This document shows, in pieces, positions 1-10,773 of a DNA stretch of 64,000 nt. The translations under genes and the position numbers were made by a program. Under the pieces are notes generated by a model. That model saw only the letters and a list, made by a program, of their open reading frames with translations. It made no database searches and had not been told where the DNA came from. This DNA is from Mantamonas sphyraenae (Eukaryota; CRuMs; Mantamonadidae), in the NCBI GenBank assembly GCA_026936335.1, contig JAPMXV010000044.1, forward strand, positions 1-64,000, read 5' to 3'. Position 1 is the stretch's first letter. Each line of letters starts with the position of its first letter.

Positions 1-165
1 CCTAACCCTAACCCTAACCCTAACCCTAACCCTAACCCTAACCCTAACCTAACCCTACCCTAACCCTAACCCTAACCCTAACCCTAACCTAACCCTAACC
101 CTAACCCTAACCCTAACCCTAACCCTAACCCTAACCCTAACCCTAACCCTAACCCTAACCCTAAC
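1..165. repeat. Telomeric repeat array (CCCTAA)n
   Basis: The window begins with tandem CCCTAA units, with a few degenerate ones (CCTAA, CCCTACCCTAA). The C-rich strand runs 5' to 3' inward, as expected for the left end of a linear chromosome ending in TTAGGG repeats. The array stops abruptly at unique sequence near 166. Confidence 0.98.
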
Positions 166-437
166 TGATCGCCCGTTGTGTATGTTTATTATGATGAGTC
201 CGGTCTATGTCAGGTGAGTTGTGCTTGTGTCTGCTGGCGGGGTGGCTGAGTTGGGTGGTGACATGGTGCTGTGGGCAATGTGTGGGAGTGGAAATGTCGC
301 TGGTGGGTGGCCGTCGTCCTGCAACGCCGCGCAGTCAGCTCTGCCCATCCCCCTTCAACCAAAATATCACCAACACCCACCACACCCTCCACCAGTCCAA
401 CACAATACACATACACTCCAGTACCACCATCACCACT
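166..437. other. Subtelomeric sequence without a supported gene
   Basis: I see no convincing coding region, RNA gene or tandem repeat between the telomere array and the first start codon. Open frames here are low-complexity Ser/Pro/His shadows of C-rich DNA. Confidence 0.5.
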
Positions 438-3400
438 ATGGAAGAAGACTACTCAAAGACTCCGAAGCAACAACACACACCCAACACCTACCCAGCGTGC
501 GTTCTGCCTTCCACTCCGTTTTCTGACTGCCCGCTTCTCCCGCTTTCTTGCCTCCTCCATGCCTCCGTCGCTTCCCTGCACTCCTCTTCTGCATCTCCAC
601 TTCCCCATCACCACCGTTGCTGCCTTATCCGCTCTTCTCCGATCCCCTCTCCCCTGTCACTGCCCTCCCCGTTGCCAGTTTTCGCGTCTGCCAATCGCCT
701 CCGTTTTTCCCTCTCTGCTCGTTCCAGCCTCTCTTCACCCCGCTTCTGCCCTGACGGCGTCCATACCGCCTTCCGCTCACCGTTCCTACCTCGCCTTGCC
801 CCTCCCCGTTTCCCCACAGCTACGCGTACATGGTCCCTCCCATGGCTGCCCAGCCGTTTCCGAACATGCTGCCCGTTTTTGGCGTACAAAACCCGTACCA
901 GCACCCACAACCACCCATCATCTGGGTCCCTGTCAACACCCACCCCCAGCAGCACCACGCATATGCTCATCGGGGCCATCCATACTACGCCTACCCTCCT
1001 CCGCCGCCTCCCCAGCCGCGACAAACCGCCCAGATGCATTTCGCTCAGCTTCCGTTGCACTCTCCGCCTGCTCAACCCACCGGAAACCACAACCGCGTCC
1101 CAAAGCGCATCAGCCCTGCCTTTGTCGGAATCACACGGACCACATCCACCACCACATCGTCGTCCTCCTCCAACCAGGCCACACGGCAGACTGGAGACAG
1201 CGACGACGACGACGCAGACCAAGACACACACACACATGACACCGGCGACGTGGAGGACCTGATGTTCCTGAACTTTGGCCACCGTGAACCACGGTCAATC
1301 ACCAGCAACTCTGAGTGGATGACCAGCTCATGGATGGAGGCGTACGAAGAAGACGGCGAGGCCAACGACGCGACCCAGCAGCACGTGGACGACGAGTTGG
1401 AAACTCAGGGCCCACTCAGCATTGCAGACACTGATGATGCCATGGATGAGGAGTACATGCTGCAAGACGACAGCGACGACGACACGGACGACATGGAGCA
1501 GGAGGACACGGATGAATGGCAGTCGAGGCGCACAAGCAGAGGCCACAGACGACGTCGCAGAGGCCACACCAGCCGTCGTACTGGTCCACAAACGAAGAAT
1601 GGCAGCGGACAGCGCAGGCTCAGGGTGACGGCTGGCAGTGGCACGGAGACAGGAACGTCGAGCACACGGGCAAGGAGGTCCAGGAACGGAGACAACGGCG
1701 CACGGAGGAACGCAGGCGTGAAAAAGACGAACAAGTTGCCAGATGGTGTTGTGCGCAAAGGGTGGTCGTACAACTGCAGTGACGAGCGCAGCCACAGCAA
1801 CATGAAGGAGCACACGGCACTGCTGAAGCACATGCACACCCTGGCCAACGAGCATCCCATCGACAACATCACTGACCTCATGGCCCTGCAGGCGCGTGTT
1901 GCGGTCTGCCATGGCACCCTGAACACGCTCATCCGACAGATTCAGCTCGCTATGGGCAACATTCTTCTTTCCCAGGGCGACATGGCCTTCTGCCTCACCC
2001 TTCTCGGCCGAGACGTGGATCAACATGCGTGCAGTGCTGCCATCCCCCACGCTGGTTTGGCCACGGGTGTGACAGAGGCTGGGTTGAAGGTGTGCTGGCT
2101 GGAGGAGCCGCACGACCACGGCGACCCCAACTACGCCCTTCTCCACCTCCTCATGACAGAGATGGACACCCTTGGTGACAGGCCCCATCCCAGCACCTGG
2201 AAGGAGCTCGAGCAGACCCAGCAGTGGCTGCAGGAAGCACGACGCCCTGCTGACAACGACAGCGACCCACACTGGACACAATGCGACTACGACCACCACC
2301 TCACCACCGACAAGGTGTACACGTGGCATCCTGAGTCTGTGCGCAGTATCTGGTGCACGACCGCAGACGAGCGTGGCAGCTGCACGGCGCGGGAGTTCCA
2401 GACGCTGCTGGCACACATGAAGGCACGTGCAGCCAAGCACCCTCGCCATCAGCACGCTCACGAGTACCAGGCACTGCGTGAGCTGATCAACAACGGAAGC
2501 AAGCTGTCCCTGCTGCGACACATCATCCTGGCGCTGGGCAACGTTGGCGTTGCGCCTGTCGACTTGGCCTTCTTTGTCCGCCTCCTCAGGCCACGCCTCA
2601 CGTACAAGCTGGTCTGCCCTGCCATCAGCAACACCCTCTCGCGCGGCGTCACCTCCCTCTCCCTCAAGATCGCCTGGCTCGACAACCCCAAACCCAGCGA
2701 CGCCACACTGCACACCCTCCTCCACACCCTCATCGACCGCATCACACCCCACATCACCACCCGCCCCACCACCGTCGACGCCGTCAACTCCCTCTGCATC
2801 ACCGAGCTTGTTCTTCCTGAGCCAACTGAGGAGGAGAAGATGGCCGTGGAGGATGGACTGCCAGATGGCGTTGTGCGCAGTGGCTGGACGCACTGGCGCA
2901 TGAGCGAGCGCAGCCGCAGCAACAAGAAGGAGCACGCGGCACTGCTCAACCACATGCACACTCTGGCCAACGAGCATCCCATCGATAACCTCCTCGACCT
3001 CATGACCCAGCAGGCGCGTGTTGTGGTCTGCCATGGCACCCTGAACACGCTGATCCGACAGATTCAGCTCGCTCTGGGCAACATTCCCCTCTCCCAGGGC
3101 GACATGGCCTTCTGTCTCACCCTTCTCGGCCGTGACATGGATCAACAGGCGTGCAGCCTTGCCATCCCCCACGCTGGTCTGGCCATGGGTGTGACCAAGG
3201 CTGGGTTGAAGGTGTGCTGGCTGGAGGAGCCACACGACCACGGCGACCCCAACTACGCCCTCCTCCACCTGCTCATGACAGAGATGGACACTCTTGGCGA
3301 CAGGCCCCATCCCACCACCTGGAAGGAGCACAAGCAGACCCAGCTGTGGCTGCAGAAAGCACGACGCCCTGCTGACGACGACAGCGACCCACACTGGACA

Positions 3401-4015
3401 CAATGCGACTACGACCACCACCCCACCACCACCAACGTGGAACAGTGGCATCCCGAGTCCGTGCGCAGTGGCTGGAGCAAAGCCCCCTGCGACGAGCGTG
3501 GCAGCTGCACGACGCGGGAGTTCCAGACGCTGCTGGCACACATGAAGGCACGCGCAGCCAAGCACCCTCACCATCAGCACACAAATGAGCACCAGGCACT
3601 GCAGGAGCTGATCAACAACGGCAGCCTGCTGTCCCTGCTGCGACACATCATCCTGGCGCTGGGCAACTATGGCGTGCCGCCTGTTGACCTGGCCTTTTTT
3701 GTCCGCCTCCTCAGGCCACACCTCGCCTACAAGCAGGTTCAACTTGCCATCAGCGCAACCCTCACCAGCGGCGTCACCTCCCTCTCCCTCAAGATCGCCT
3801 GGCTCGACAAGCCCAAACCCAGCGACGCCACACTGCACAGCCTCCTCCACACCCTCATCGACCGCATCACACCCCACATCACCACACGCCCCACCACCAC
3901 CGCGCTCGTCAACGCCTACCCCATCCCCTCTTTCACCCTCCCCAAGCGCAAAGACCCTTCCTCCTCCTCCTCCTTCTCGTCCTCCTCCTCCTCCAAACGC
4001 CAACGCCTCGAATGA
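438..4015 (+). CDS. Subtelomeric protein with four tandem copies of an unknown ~170-aa domain
   Basis: I do not recognise this family. The preferred model joins 438-496 to 820-4015 (about 1,084 aa), using the acceptor TTCCCCACAG and keeping the frame; an ATG at 830 is an alternative start. The N-terminus is P/Q/H/Y-rich and disordered, followed by acidic and Arg-rich stretches. Counting from Met-830, four homologous units start near residues 303, 499, 677 and 873. Each opens with a GVVR.GW or ESVR..W motif, then helical segments including a LIRxIxLAxGN-like or RHIILALGN motif, and ends near an LKxxWLxxP motif. Units 1 and 3, and units 2 and 4, are the closest pairs, so a two-domain block was duplicated. 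The C-terminus is a Ser-rich and basic tail. No catalytic motif is visible. It is the first gene inside the telomere. Confidence 0.75.
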
Positions 4016-4226
4016 ACCACCCTTTCATTCACATACCCTCTGATTCCCTCTTCCCTCCAATCCACCCAACCACCCTCTCCATCACCTCATACGGGAGTGT
4101 CACCCACCCTTCCCACCCTCTCTCCTCCACATACTCCTCCATCCCACCACACTCAAACATCACCTCCCTTCCCCCCTCGTTCATCATCAACGCTACCTCC
4201 ATCGCCTCATCCACCTGTACACCCAT
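4012..4226 (-). pseudogene. Duplicated 3'-end fragment of the neighbouring LRR-ankyrin gene
   Basis: Bases 4012-4219 closely match 5131-5342, which encodes the last ~60 residues of the minus-strand gene at 5169-6299. Read on the minus strand this copy gives a similar peptide (VDEAMEVALMMN, GGMEEYVEERGWEGWVTLP) without any upstream LRR part. It looks like a truncated copy left by segmental duplication, directly abutting the 3' end of the four-repeat gene. Confidence 0.7.
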
Positions 4227-4478
4227 CCGTGCCAGATAACTTGTCTAATTGCCGCACGTCCGCAACGCTTTAGCGATGTCAGCATAGTCTCCACTCTTCA
4301 ACAGTGGGACCCAGTCGTTCCGCGTGGTGCTCATCGACATTTGTGCTTCTGGTGGCGTTTCCCTGCTGAAGAGAACCCCACCCTATCAAGACGGAAGGGA
4401 AGTGATCAGGAATTGTGGGCGCGCTTTTGGCGTGGTGGCCAGCAGGCGGTGGTGGAATACAATGCGATGAACGATTGT
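4227..4478. other. Intergenic stretch with one tiny minus-strand ORF
   Basis: No clear gene. On the minus strand 4340-4245 encodes a 31-residue peptide (LKSGDYADIAKALRTCGN at its end) that looks faintly ankyrin-like. It could be a relic or a distal exon of the hypothetical gene at 4479-4976, but I could not find an in-frame splice that joins them. Confidence 0.3.
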
Positions 4479-4976
4479 TCAGGGATTACTGCCTCTACTC
4501 TTGAGGCCCTTGAACAGGTCCGTGCGTCGGTAGATGTATCGGGAGCCGTACCCAGCTCCCAAGGCGAGACCAACGTACCCCACCGTGCGCTCCGACGGTA
4601 TTCCGACACGGTACCACAACCACTTGGACACAGTCAATCCCTCAATGCAAACCTCCGTAATCCATGTGTTGTAGTGGAACGCAACGCCTTTGATCGCCTC
4701 CCTTTCGTCTTCCGTGAGCAACTTGAACCCCTTCACCTTGCCCACCAACTCCGTGTCGCCAATCTTTTCTTCAATTCGCGTTCGCAAGAGAGTGAATGCC
4801 CTGGCAAACCTTCCTCCGCTTGCCTCGCATGCCGAGCCGTTGAGGACCTCCGCGATCCAATGGGCTCCGAGCTCCGTGGGCGGCACACTGGCTTGGGCGC
4901 TGAGAATGTTGAGCAACGTGGACTGGCATTTAACTTGAGCGGTGGCATCGCTGGACGTGTTGTCTGATGTGGTCAT
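4479..4976 (-). CDS. Hypothetical 165-aa protein
   Basis: Unrecognised. The frame encodes a compositionally normal protein starting MTTSDNTSSDATAQ, with a helical central part and a C-terminal Gly-rich hydrophobic segment (VGYVGLALGAGYGSRYIYRR) followed by basic residues, which could be a tail anchor or membrane-associated hairpin. The start at 4976 is the first ATG of the frame. The gene lies between the truncated duplicate at 4012-4226 and the LRR-ankyrin gene, all on the same strand. A downstream exon is possible, because the last few residues (RGSNP) follow a GTAGAG donor-like site. Confidence 0.5.
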   Translation of the reverse strand: MTTSDNTSSDATAQVKCQSTLLNILSAQASVPPTELGAHWIAEVLNGSACEASGGRFARAFTLLRTRIEEKIGDTELVGKVKGFKLLTEDEREAIKGVAFHYNTWITEVCIEGLTVSKWLWYRVGIPSERTVGYVGLALGAGYGSRYIYRRTDLFKGLKSRGSNP

Positions 4977-5168
4977 TGTTGCGTTGTGTCAGCCGTCGAT
5001 CCAGTCGCCCGTTCCTGTCCAAAAAGACCAACTCTGACCAAGACCGCAGCCCCAATCCGATTGAGCGGTTGTTTAGCGATGGCGACGTGTATGCGTGTGT
5101 TTCCAGACCTTCCTGGACGTGCGCCTCGAGTGAACCACCCCACCCTTTCATTCTCACACCCTCCCCCC

Positions 5169-6299
5169 TCACCCTCCCCTCCCCACCCACTGCACCACCC
5201 TCTCCATCACCTCATCCGGCAGTGTCACCCATCCTTCCCACCCTCCTCTCTCCACATACTCCTCCATCCCACCACACGCAAACATCACCTCCCTCTCCTC
5301 CCCATTCATCACCAACGCCACCTCCATCGCCTCATCCACCTCCCCACACCACCCAATCCAATGCCACTCCTTCCTCCACCCTGCCTCCCTCACCATCTCC
5401 ATGGCGCCGTCAAACGCCCACGTGGAAAACCTCCTCACCCACGCGCGCGCCCCAACCTCCCGCAACACACAAACAACCTCGTCCTGCCTCTCCCTCACCG
5501 CCTCCATCAGTGGAGTGTACCCTGCTCTCCCACTGTGGCCGAGTGTGTCCGGTGTCACGCCCCACCTGGCCCATTCACGAATCCGGGAAACGTCCCCGTC
5601 CTTGCATGCCTCTCGAAACGCTCCCGCTGCGTCCAGGTGCATCTGCAGGACCTTCCTAAGCCCACTCGTCACACCCAATCCGCTCACGCTGCACAGGCTC
5701 CTGCACTGCACGGCCGCATCTGCAAGCGCTTCCCAACCGTCCTCTCCAACAAAGTTCCTTCCACAGTGCAGCTGCTCCAGACCCGGCCACAGCACACTTG
5801 CCAGAGCCACGGCCCCCACCGACCCCATGGAATTCCCACTCAAGCCGACGTTGACCAGCTGCGGCTTGCACAACCCGCCAGCCACTCCTTCCACAAAGGC
5901 CTGCACCCCTTCATCACCCAGACCACAGTCTGCCAGCGCCAACCACCGCATGCGCGACCCTGGCCTACAGACCGCCTCTCCCAACGCCTTTGCGCCCGCG
6001 GTTCCCACCGCGTTGCCACTCAGGTCCACCCACTGCAGCTTCTGGTTCACCGCAATCATTTCCGCCAGCGCCACTGCCCCTCTGGGTCCTATTCTATTGT
6101 TTTTCGCAATCAGTTGAACCAACCACTGCCCTTGTTTCATCGCCAAGGCGAGGTTTTCTGCGCCCTCGTCCTCGATGCAATTCCAATGCAGGTCCCCAAT
6201 CTCCCTGCAGTTCAAAATCCTCTCACGTGCCGCTTCCACCTCGCTTTGACAATGCACAGTCCAACTCTTCATTGCAATTCTTTGTCTTTCCTCGCGCAT
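5169..6299 (-). CDS. Leucine-rich repeat / ankyrin-repeat protein
   Basis: A 376-aa protein. Residues ~35-190 contain ribonuclease-inhibitor/NLRC-type LRRs (motifs such as LQWVDLSGNAVGTAGAKALG and LVNVGLSGNSMGSVGAVALA). Residues ~220-300 resemble ankyrin repeats (GYTPLMEAVRERQDEVVCVL). The last ~60 residues (VDEAMEVALVMN to the C-terminus) form a module also found as a truncated copy at 4012-4226. There is no transmembrane segment or enzyme motif, so this is probably a protein-interaction scaffold; the pathway is unknown. The start codon at 6299 is the first in frame and leaves about 140 bp to the stop of the next gene. Confidence 0.7.
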   Translation of the reverse strand: MREERQRIAMKSWTVHCQSEVEAARERILNCREIGDLHWNCIEDEGAENLALAMKQGQWLVQLIAKNNRIGPRGAVALAEMIAVNQKLQWVDLSGNAVGTAGAKALGEAVCRPGSRMRWLALADCGLGDEGVQAFVEGVAGGLCKPQLVNVGLSGNSMGSVGAVALASVLWPGLEQLHCGRNFVGEDGWEALADAAVQCRSLCSVSGLGVTSGLRKVLQMHLDAAGAFREACKDGDVSRIREWARWGVTPDTLGHSGRAGYTPLMEAVRERQDEVVCVLREVGARAWVRRFSTWAFDGAMEMVREAGWRKEWHWIGWCGEVDEAMEVALVMNGEEREVMFACGGMEEYVERGGWEGWVTLPDEVMERVVQWVGRGG

Positions 6300-6438
6300 C
6301 GGTCGTGTCGCAAGCGGCGTCTGCCCCGGCCGCCCCTCACTCTCCCAGGCGACTCAAATGCAAGCATTCAAAAACCCGCGCTGCTTGTTACTCAATCAGG
6401 AGTTGCACACCACCCCAACTCACCCCAATTCAACCCCC

Positions 6439-8178
6439 TCAAAGCCCTTTGCGCCACGACGGCGTTGCGCGGCTCCCCACAACCTGAATATTCCCACTCC
6501 CCCTGCCTCCCGTCCCACTTTCATCCTTCACCACGCTAAACTTGTGCTGCAGAGCCACCGTGTTTCGCGTCAGCCGCTCGGGATCGCGCTTGGCCGTCAC
6601 TTGCGGCTTTGCTGCCTCCATCAACAGCTCCTGCCTCTTTTTCGCCTTTTCCGCAGCCATCCGCTTCGCAGCAAGCTTCTCTGCGCGCTCCAACGCAATC
6701 CTACGATCTCGTTCCTGCAGCCTCTGCTGCGCCGCTGCACGCTGCTTCCCCGTCAGCGTCTCCTTGTGCCGCTGTTCGCTTTCCTTGATCTTTGCCTGGA
6801 TCTCCCGCAGCCGCTTCTCGTCCGCACGCCTTTCTTCCAGCTGTCGCTTCACGCTGGCTCGCCTTTCTCTCTGTTCTCGCCTGCGCGCTGCTGCCTCCTC
6901 GCGCTTCCGTTCCTCCTCCTCCTGCTCCCGAAGCACCGCCTCCATCTCCTCCGCCTGCTTCTGTTCCTTCCACGCTGCAATCTCTCGCTTCTTCCGTTGC
7001 CTTTCTGCCCTCTTGCGTGCACGCGCACGTTTCTTTGCCTCGGCCTCCTCCTCCTGTGCCTTTGCCAACTCCTCCATGTTTTCCTGCTTCTCGTTCTCCT
7101 TGGCCTCACGCCACGCGCGGATGGCTCGCTTCTTCTTGTCTCCCAGGATGCAGTATGTATCCCACCAGTCGCAGTGTGCCGCAACGCTCTCCGGCGTCTG
7201 GTATGGAAACTGCGCTGCCATCCGTTCGTAAAACTCCTCATCCCGCCCCTTTTGAAGCAACGGCTGCATCTTGCTGTAGAGCGCCACAAACGACGCCTGC
7301 TCTTTCTCTTGCCATCCACCTGTATGCCCTCCGTTTTCCTTCACAAACCGATCAAACACAACCACTTCCTTCGGCTTTGTCTTGTCGCTTCGTTCACTCG
7401 TCCCGCTTTCCCCACTTGCCACAGACTCCCGCCGGCCCACACTCCTCCGTTTCTTCCTTTCGCCTCTGTTTGCTGCCCCCCCGTCGTCGTCCCTCCGGCT
7501 CCCATGCCCGGCGGCGTGCGACGCCAACTCGTCCCAGTCGTCCGACGCAAACCGCGCTGCATACGCGGCCACTTCTCGTTCCAACAGGTTCTCCTGTGCA
7601 ATCAACGACTCGTACGCCCCTCGCTGTGTCTCCTTGAACCCCAGCAGTGCGCTTTCCGCGTCCTCCAGCACCCGTTGCAACTCCTCCACCTCTGTATCTC
7701 CCCTCTGTGCCCTGCCAACCACCTCACGCACCTCCACCATGCACTCTCGGATCTGTCCCAGCTCCCCCCGCAGCCCTGCCGTCTCTTCCTCCACTGCTTC
7801 CTCGTACGCCGCCCGAAGTTTCTCCAGCGCGCCCATTTCTCGTTTCACTTCCGCCACCTTGCTGCGCACCGTGCACATGGCCAGTCTTCGCTCCACGCCC
7901 ATCATCTCCTGCTCAATTTGTCGCTTCTCCTTGCGCCACTCTGCCTTTGCGCTTCCCTCTCGCCGATCCATACGCTGCTCAAACAACGCCAGTTCCTCAA
8001 GCCGCGCCGTCTGTGCTGCCAGCGCCCCCTCCACATCCCCGTGAGCTTCTCCCTCCTCCATGCCCCATGCTTCCCGCCTCTTGCGCGATTCTCGCTGCTG
8101 GGATAGCCGTCCCGTCTCCTCTCGCCCCTCCTGTGCCTCCTGCTCCTCCTCGTAACGGTGCCGCGCACGCCCGCTCAT
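6439..8178 (-). CDS. CCDC112-like coiled-coil protein
   Basis: A 579-aa protein starting at MSGRARHRYEEEQ. The frame stays open further upstream, but this ATG avoids overlap with the divergent methyltransferase gene. The N-terminal ~250 residues are heptad-rich coiled coil. Around residues 270-360 is the block VVVFDRFVKENGGHTGGW, then a Myb-like helical segment with HCDWWDTYCILGDKKKRAIR. From there to ~540 it is a long K/E/R-rich helix, ending with a KRDPERLTRNT box. This order matches CCDC112/CCDC148-type centriolar-satellite and ciliary coiled-coil proteins. Role inferred: centrosome or cilium. Confidence 0.7.
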   Translation of the reverse strand: MSGRARHRYEEEQEAQEGREETGRLSQQRESRKRREAWGMEEGEAHGDVEGALAAQTARLEELALFEQRMDRREGSAKAEWRKEKRQIEQEMMGVERRLAMCTVRSKVAEVKREMGALEKLRAAYEEAVEEETAGLRGELGQIRECMVEVREVVGRAQRGDTEVEELQRVLEDAESALLGFKETQRGAYESLIAQENLLEREVAAYAARFASDDWDELASHAAGHGSRRDDDGGAANRGERKKRRSVGRRESVASGESGTSERSDKTKPKEVVVFDRFVKENGGHTGGWQEKEQASFVALYSKMQPLLQKGRDEEFYERMAAQFPYQTPESVAAHCDWWDTYCILGDKKKRAIRAWREAKENEKQENMEELAKAQEEEAEAKKRARARKRAERQRKKREIAAWKEQKQAEEMEAVLREQEEEERKREEAAARRREQRERRASVKRQLEERRADEKRLREIQAKIKESEQRHKETLTGKQRAAAQQRLQERDRRIALERAEKLAAKRMAAEKAKKRQELLMEAAKPQVTAKRDPERLTRNTVALQHKFSVVKDESGTGGRGSGNIQVVGSRATPSWRKGL

Positions 8179-8226
8179 CGTCTTTGCTTGCCTCACTCCG
8201 CGCAACCGGGCCCAACCCATGTCCCC
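8179..8226. promoter_or_regulatory. Short shared divergent promoter
   Basis: Only 48 bp separate the preferred start codons of the minus-strand CCDC112-like gene and the plus-strand TrmL-like gene, so both must use overlapping promoter and 5' leader sequence. No TATA box is evident. Confidence 0.4.
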
Positions 8227-8784
8227 ATGCCCTCCTCCCAGCCCCTTCGCATTGTCCTCTTCCAACCTCAAATCCCTGCAAACACAGGAAACGTTGCACG
8301 CCTCTGCCTCGGCCTCGACGCAGAGCTCGTCCTGATCGGCAAACTCGGCTTCGACCTCTCCGACCGCATGATCAAACGAGCTGCCAGCGGCGAGGCACAG
8401 CTCCAACGTCAGCTCCAGCGCACCCGCCACTTTCCATCCATGCTCGACTACGTTGCCGCAGACCAGCCCGACCACATTGTGGCATCCACCAAGTTTGCCA
8501 CACGCCGCCACTGGGACATCTCCTTTCGCCGCAACGACCATGTCGCCCTCCTCTTTGGCAGCGAAACAGACGGCCTGCGCGCTGCCTCTCTGCCCGACTC
8601 TCTCTTTGATGACCGCCTCGACATCTGGGGCGACAACCACCCCTCTGCCAACGCCCTCCGCCACGCCTCTCCCCACACACTCTGGCAACGTGCCTCCATC
8701 CACATGTCCCGCGATGTCCGCTCCCTCAACCTGTCCAACTCTGTCGCCATCGTCGCATACCACGCTCTGGAACAAATTCTCTAG
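8227..8784 (+). CDS. TrmL-type tRNA (ribose-2'-O) methyltransferase, SpoU/SPOUT family
   Basis: A 185-aa protein from MPSSQPLRIVLFQPQIP; an upstream in-frame Met at 8158 would add 23 residues and overlap the divergent gene. SPOUT signatures are clear: motif 1 IPANTGNVARLC, motif 2 ALLFGSETDGL and motif 3 SRDVRSLNLSNSVAIVAYHAL, in the order and length of bacterial TrmL, which methylates the wobble nucleotide 34 of tRNA-Leu using SAM in a knotted dimer. The optional N-terminal extension is Arg/His/Pro-rich and could be an organelle-targeting peptide, which would suit the bacterial character. The substrate is inferred from the family only. Confidence 0.88.
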   Translation: MPSSQPLRIVLFQPQIPANTGNVARLCLGLDAELVLIGKLGFDLSDRMIKRAASGEAQLQRQLQRTRHFPSMLDYVAADQPDHIVASTKFATRRHWDISFRRNDHVALLFGSETDGLRAASLPDSLFDDRLDIWGDNHPSANALRHASPHTLWQRASIHMSRDVRSLNLSNSVAIVAYHALEQIL

Positions 8785-8802
8785 GTTCATTTCGCCTCCC
8801 CT

Positions 8803-10753
8803 TCACCACACGTTGTACTGCGCATCCATCTGCTCCGCCAGGTTCGGGTTGTTTTGGCGCAGAACCTGCGGTTGCTCCACGTACGCCACAAACAGCGTGG
8901 TCACGCCCGAGTTGACGCTCTCCAGCGTGATCCGCGTGATGGCATAGCCCATGATCAGGCCCACCACACCGCTAATTCCCCAGAAAAGCAGGTTCAATGT
9001 CACCGACGAATCCGGCCACTGCGCATACGCAACCAGCACGCCAATGGCGGCCGTCACCACGCCGCCAAAGATGGCCCCCATCGCAAGCACGTTGTCAATC
9101 AGGTCGTCGTTGATAATCGCCTCCCAGCCGCTGCTCTTGAACAGCTCCCACGTCGACGTCGCCGCCTCCTTGAAAGGCTTGCCGTAGATGGCCACCTGCA
9201 CGTAAGCCCAGTGGTTAAAGTACTGCACCAGATCGTCCAGGCAGCGCAGGATGCTCAGGCAGATGCACGCCAGGATGCTCTCCTCGTCCGACACAGAGTT
9301 CACAATCGTACGCAGCAGCTTGATGATCGCAATGATCATCGACCCAAAACAGATGCTTCCAAACGAGTACGTGGTCGCCCGCTTCAGCGACTTGGCCGTC
9401 GGGTTCTCCGGCACTCCCTCGTCCGTCCCGCTCATAAAGTACCAGGTTGCGTACGTGCCACTGCAGGTCACGTGCAGTGTGTTCTTGATCACCTGGGCGC
9501 CCCAGTAGTACGTAAACAGGATGTAAAACTGAGCCAGTCCGCTGTCCTGGTGAACGGCAAACGCAAGCACAAACAGCGCCGTCCACACCACAGACACGAG
9601 CACCGTTGCAAAGCTGATGGTGATCATCTGCGGGTACATCTTTGTCACCTGCGTCACGGTGCGCAGCACCAGCGCGGCAAACGGCACACGGCGTCGCACA
9701 CGCCAGTAGAAGTAGCACACAATCAGCAGCACCAGGATGCTAAAGATGATGCCCATCACGTTGGTAAACACAATGTTCACCAACACCAGCACCGCCGCAA
9801 ACACAATGCTCAGCCACATGCCCAGCTTGATCAGAAACTCCGTGTTCTCAATCATCGCCTTCAGCCACAGCGCCGCAAAAATGCCCGCCACAACCACGCA
9901 CACCACAAGCGATACTGCCAACTTCTGCATGTCACCTGTGCATACACAAGCGTCAGTCGTGCCCGTCCTCTCCTGTGCCCTTCACCCTCTCTCTCTCTCT
10001 CTCTCTCTCGTCCGTCCACTCACTGGGATCAACCCCCGTCGTGCTTGCGTTCGTCCCCTGCGGCGCGCCCAGACGCCCGATGTTTGCAAACATCAGGATC
10101 AGCATGCCCAGCACAAACAGCACAAACAGCACCGCAAACCCGACGTCGTTGTACGTCGCTCCGTCCTTGAACCGCTGTGTCCCGAACTTTCCGTGTCAAC
10201 TTTTTCCGTCCACTTTTCGCTCCCCTCTCGTTCACCCGTCTCATCCTCCCCTGCCCACGTTCTCCCTGTCCACGCCCACCCCGTACTCTCTTCCCATCCA
10301 TTGACTGCCCCCGCAACGCCCCCCAACCCCGCTCCCACCCACCGTGCACCTCTACCTGACCACTTCCACTTTCCCATTGCCGCGAAAACGCTCCGCCATT
10401 TTTTTCCCACGACTCACCTCCCCCTGCGCTCCTGCGCCAGTCAGGCGCTGCTTGCCCGACTCCCCGCCGTCATGATGATTCCCGTTGTAGTTCTGGTTGT
10501 AGTTGTTGTTCCCTCCGCCGAACGACTGGTTATACTGCTGCTGAGGAGCAGGCTGGCCCACGTACGCGTTTTGATGCTGATGCTGCTGCTGAGGTGCCTG
10601 CGCGTACGCTGGCGTCTGCTGCTGCAGCGGAAAGCCATTCTGGTCCACCAGCTGCCCTTGTCCATTCACTGCACGTCCATACTGATCCACGTAGATCGGC
10701 TGTCCTTGTGCCTGATGCTGCTGCTGCGGTTGCCCGTAGTACCCTGAACTCAT
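8803..10753 (-). CDS. Choline transporter-like protein (SLC44/CTL/Pns1 family)
   Basis: Minus-strand exons 10753-10418, 10186-10024 and 9935-8803 join in phase to give 543 aa. Exon 1 encodes a Q/N/P/Y-rich cytosolic tail (MSSGYYGQPQQQHQ). Exon 2 has the family's RFKDGATYNDVGFAVLF segment leading into the first membrane helix. Exon 3 carries about nine further hydrophobic helices and the C-terminal CTL region with RCLDDLVQYFNHWAYV, YGKPFKEAA and VAYVEQPQVL. Family members are plasma-membrane or organelle proteins linked to choline and ethanolamine transport. A (CT)n tract lies in intron 2, and both introns have TTGAC or CTGAC before the AG. The start lies only 20 bp from the stop of the upstream PPTase gene. 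Confidence 0.88.
9987..10009. repeat. (CT)n microsatellite in CTL intron 2
   Basis: An uninterrupted CT dinucleotide run in the second intron of the choline transporter-like gene. Confidence 0.9.
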
Positions 10754-10773
10754 CGTCGTCTGACTTTTCTTGT

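Noticed and set aside
271-1262. Long plus-strand frames before and overlapping the start of the first gene
   Set aside because: Pro/Ser/His/Thr-rich translations of C-rich DNA in alternative frames, without any family-like motif.
1328-4003. An 891-codon open frame on the minus strand opposite the four-repeat gene
   Set aside because: Its composition (Gly/Val/Glu runs) is that of an antisense shadow, its repeats mirror those of the plus-strand protein, and the plus strand shows domain duplication at protein level.
4986-6539. A 517-codon plus-strand frame opposite the LRR-ankyrin gene
   Set aside because: His/Pro/Arg-rich shadow; the minus strand encodes recognisable LRRs.
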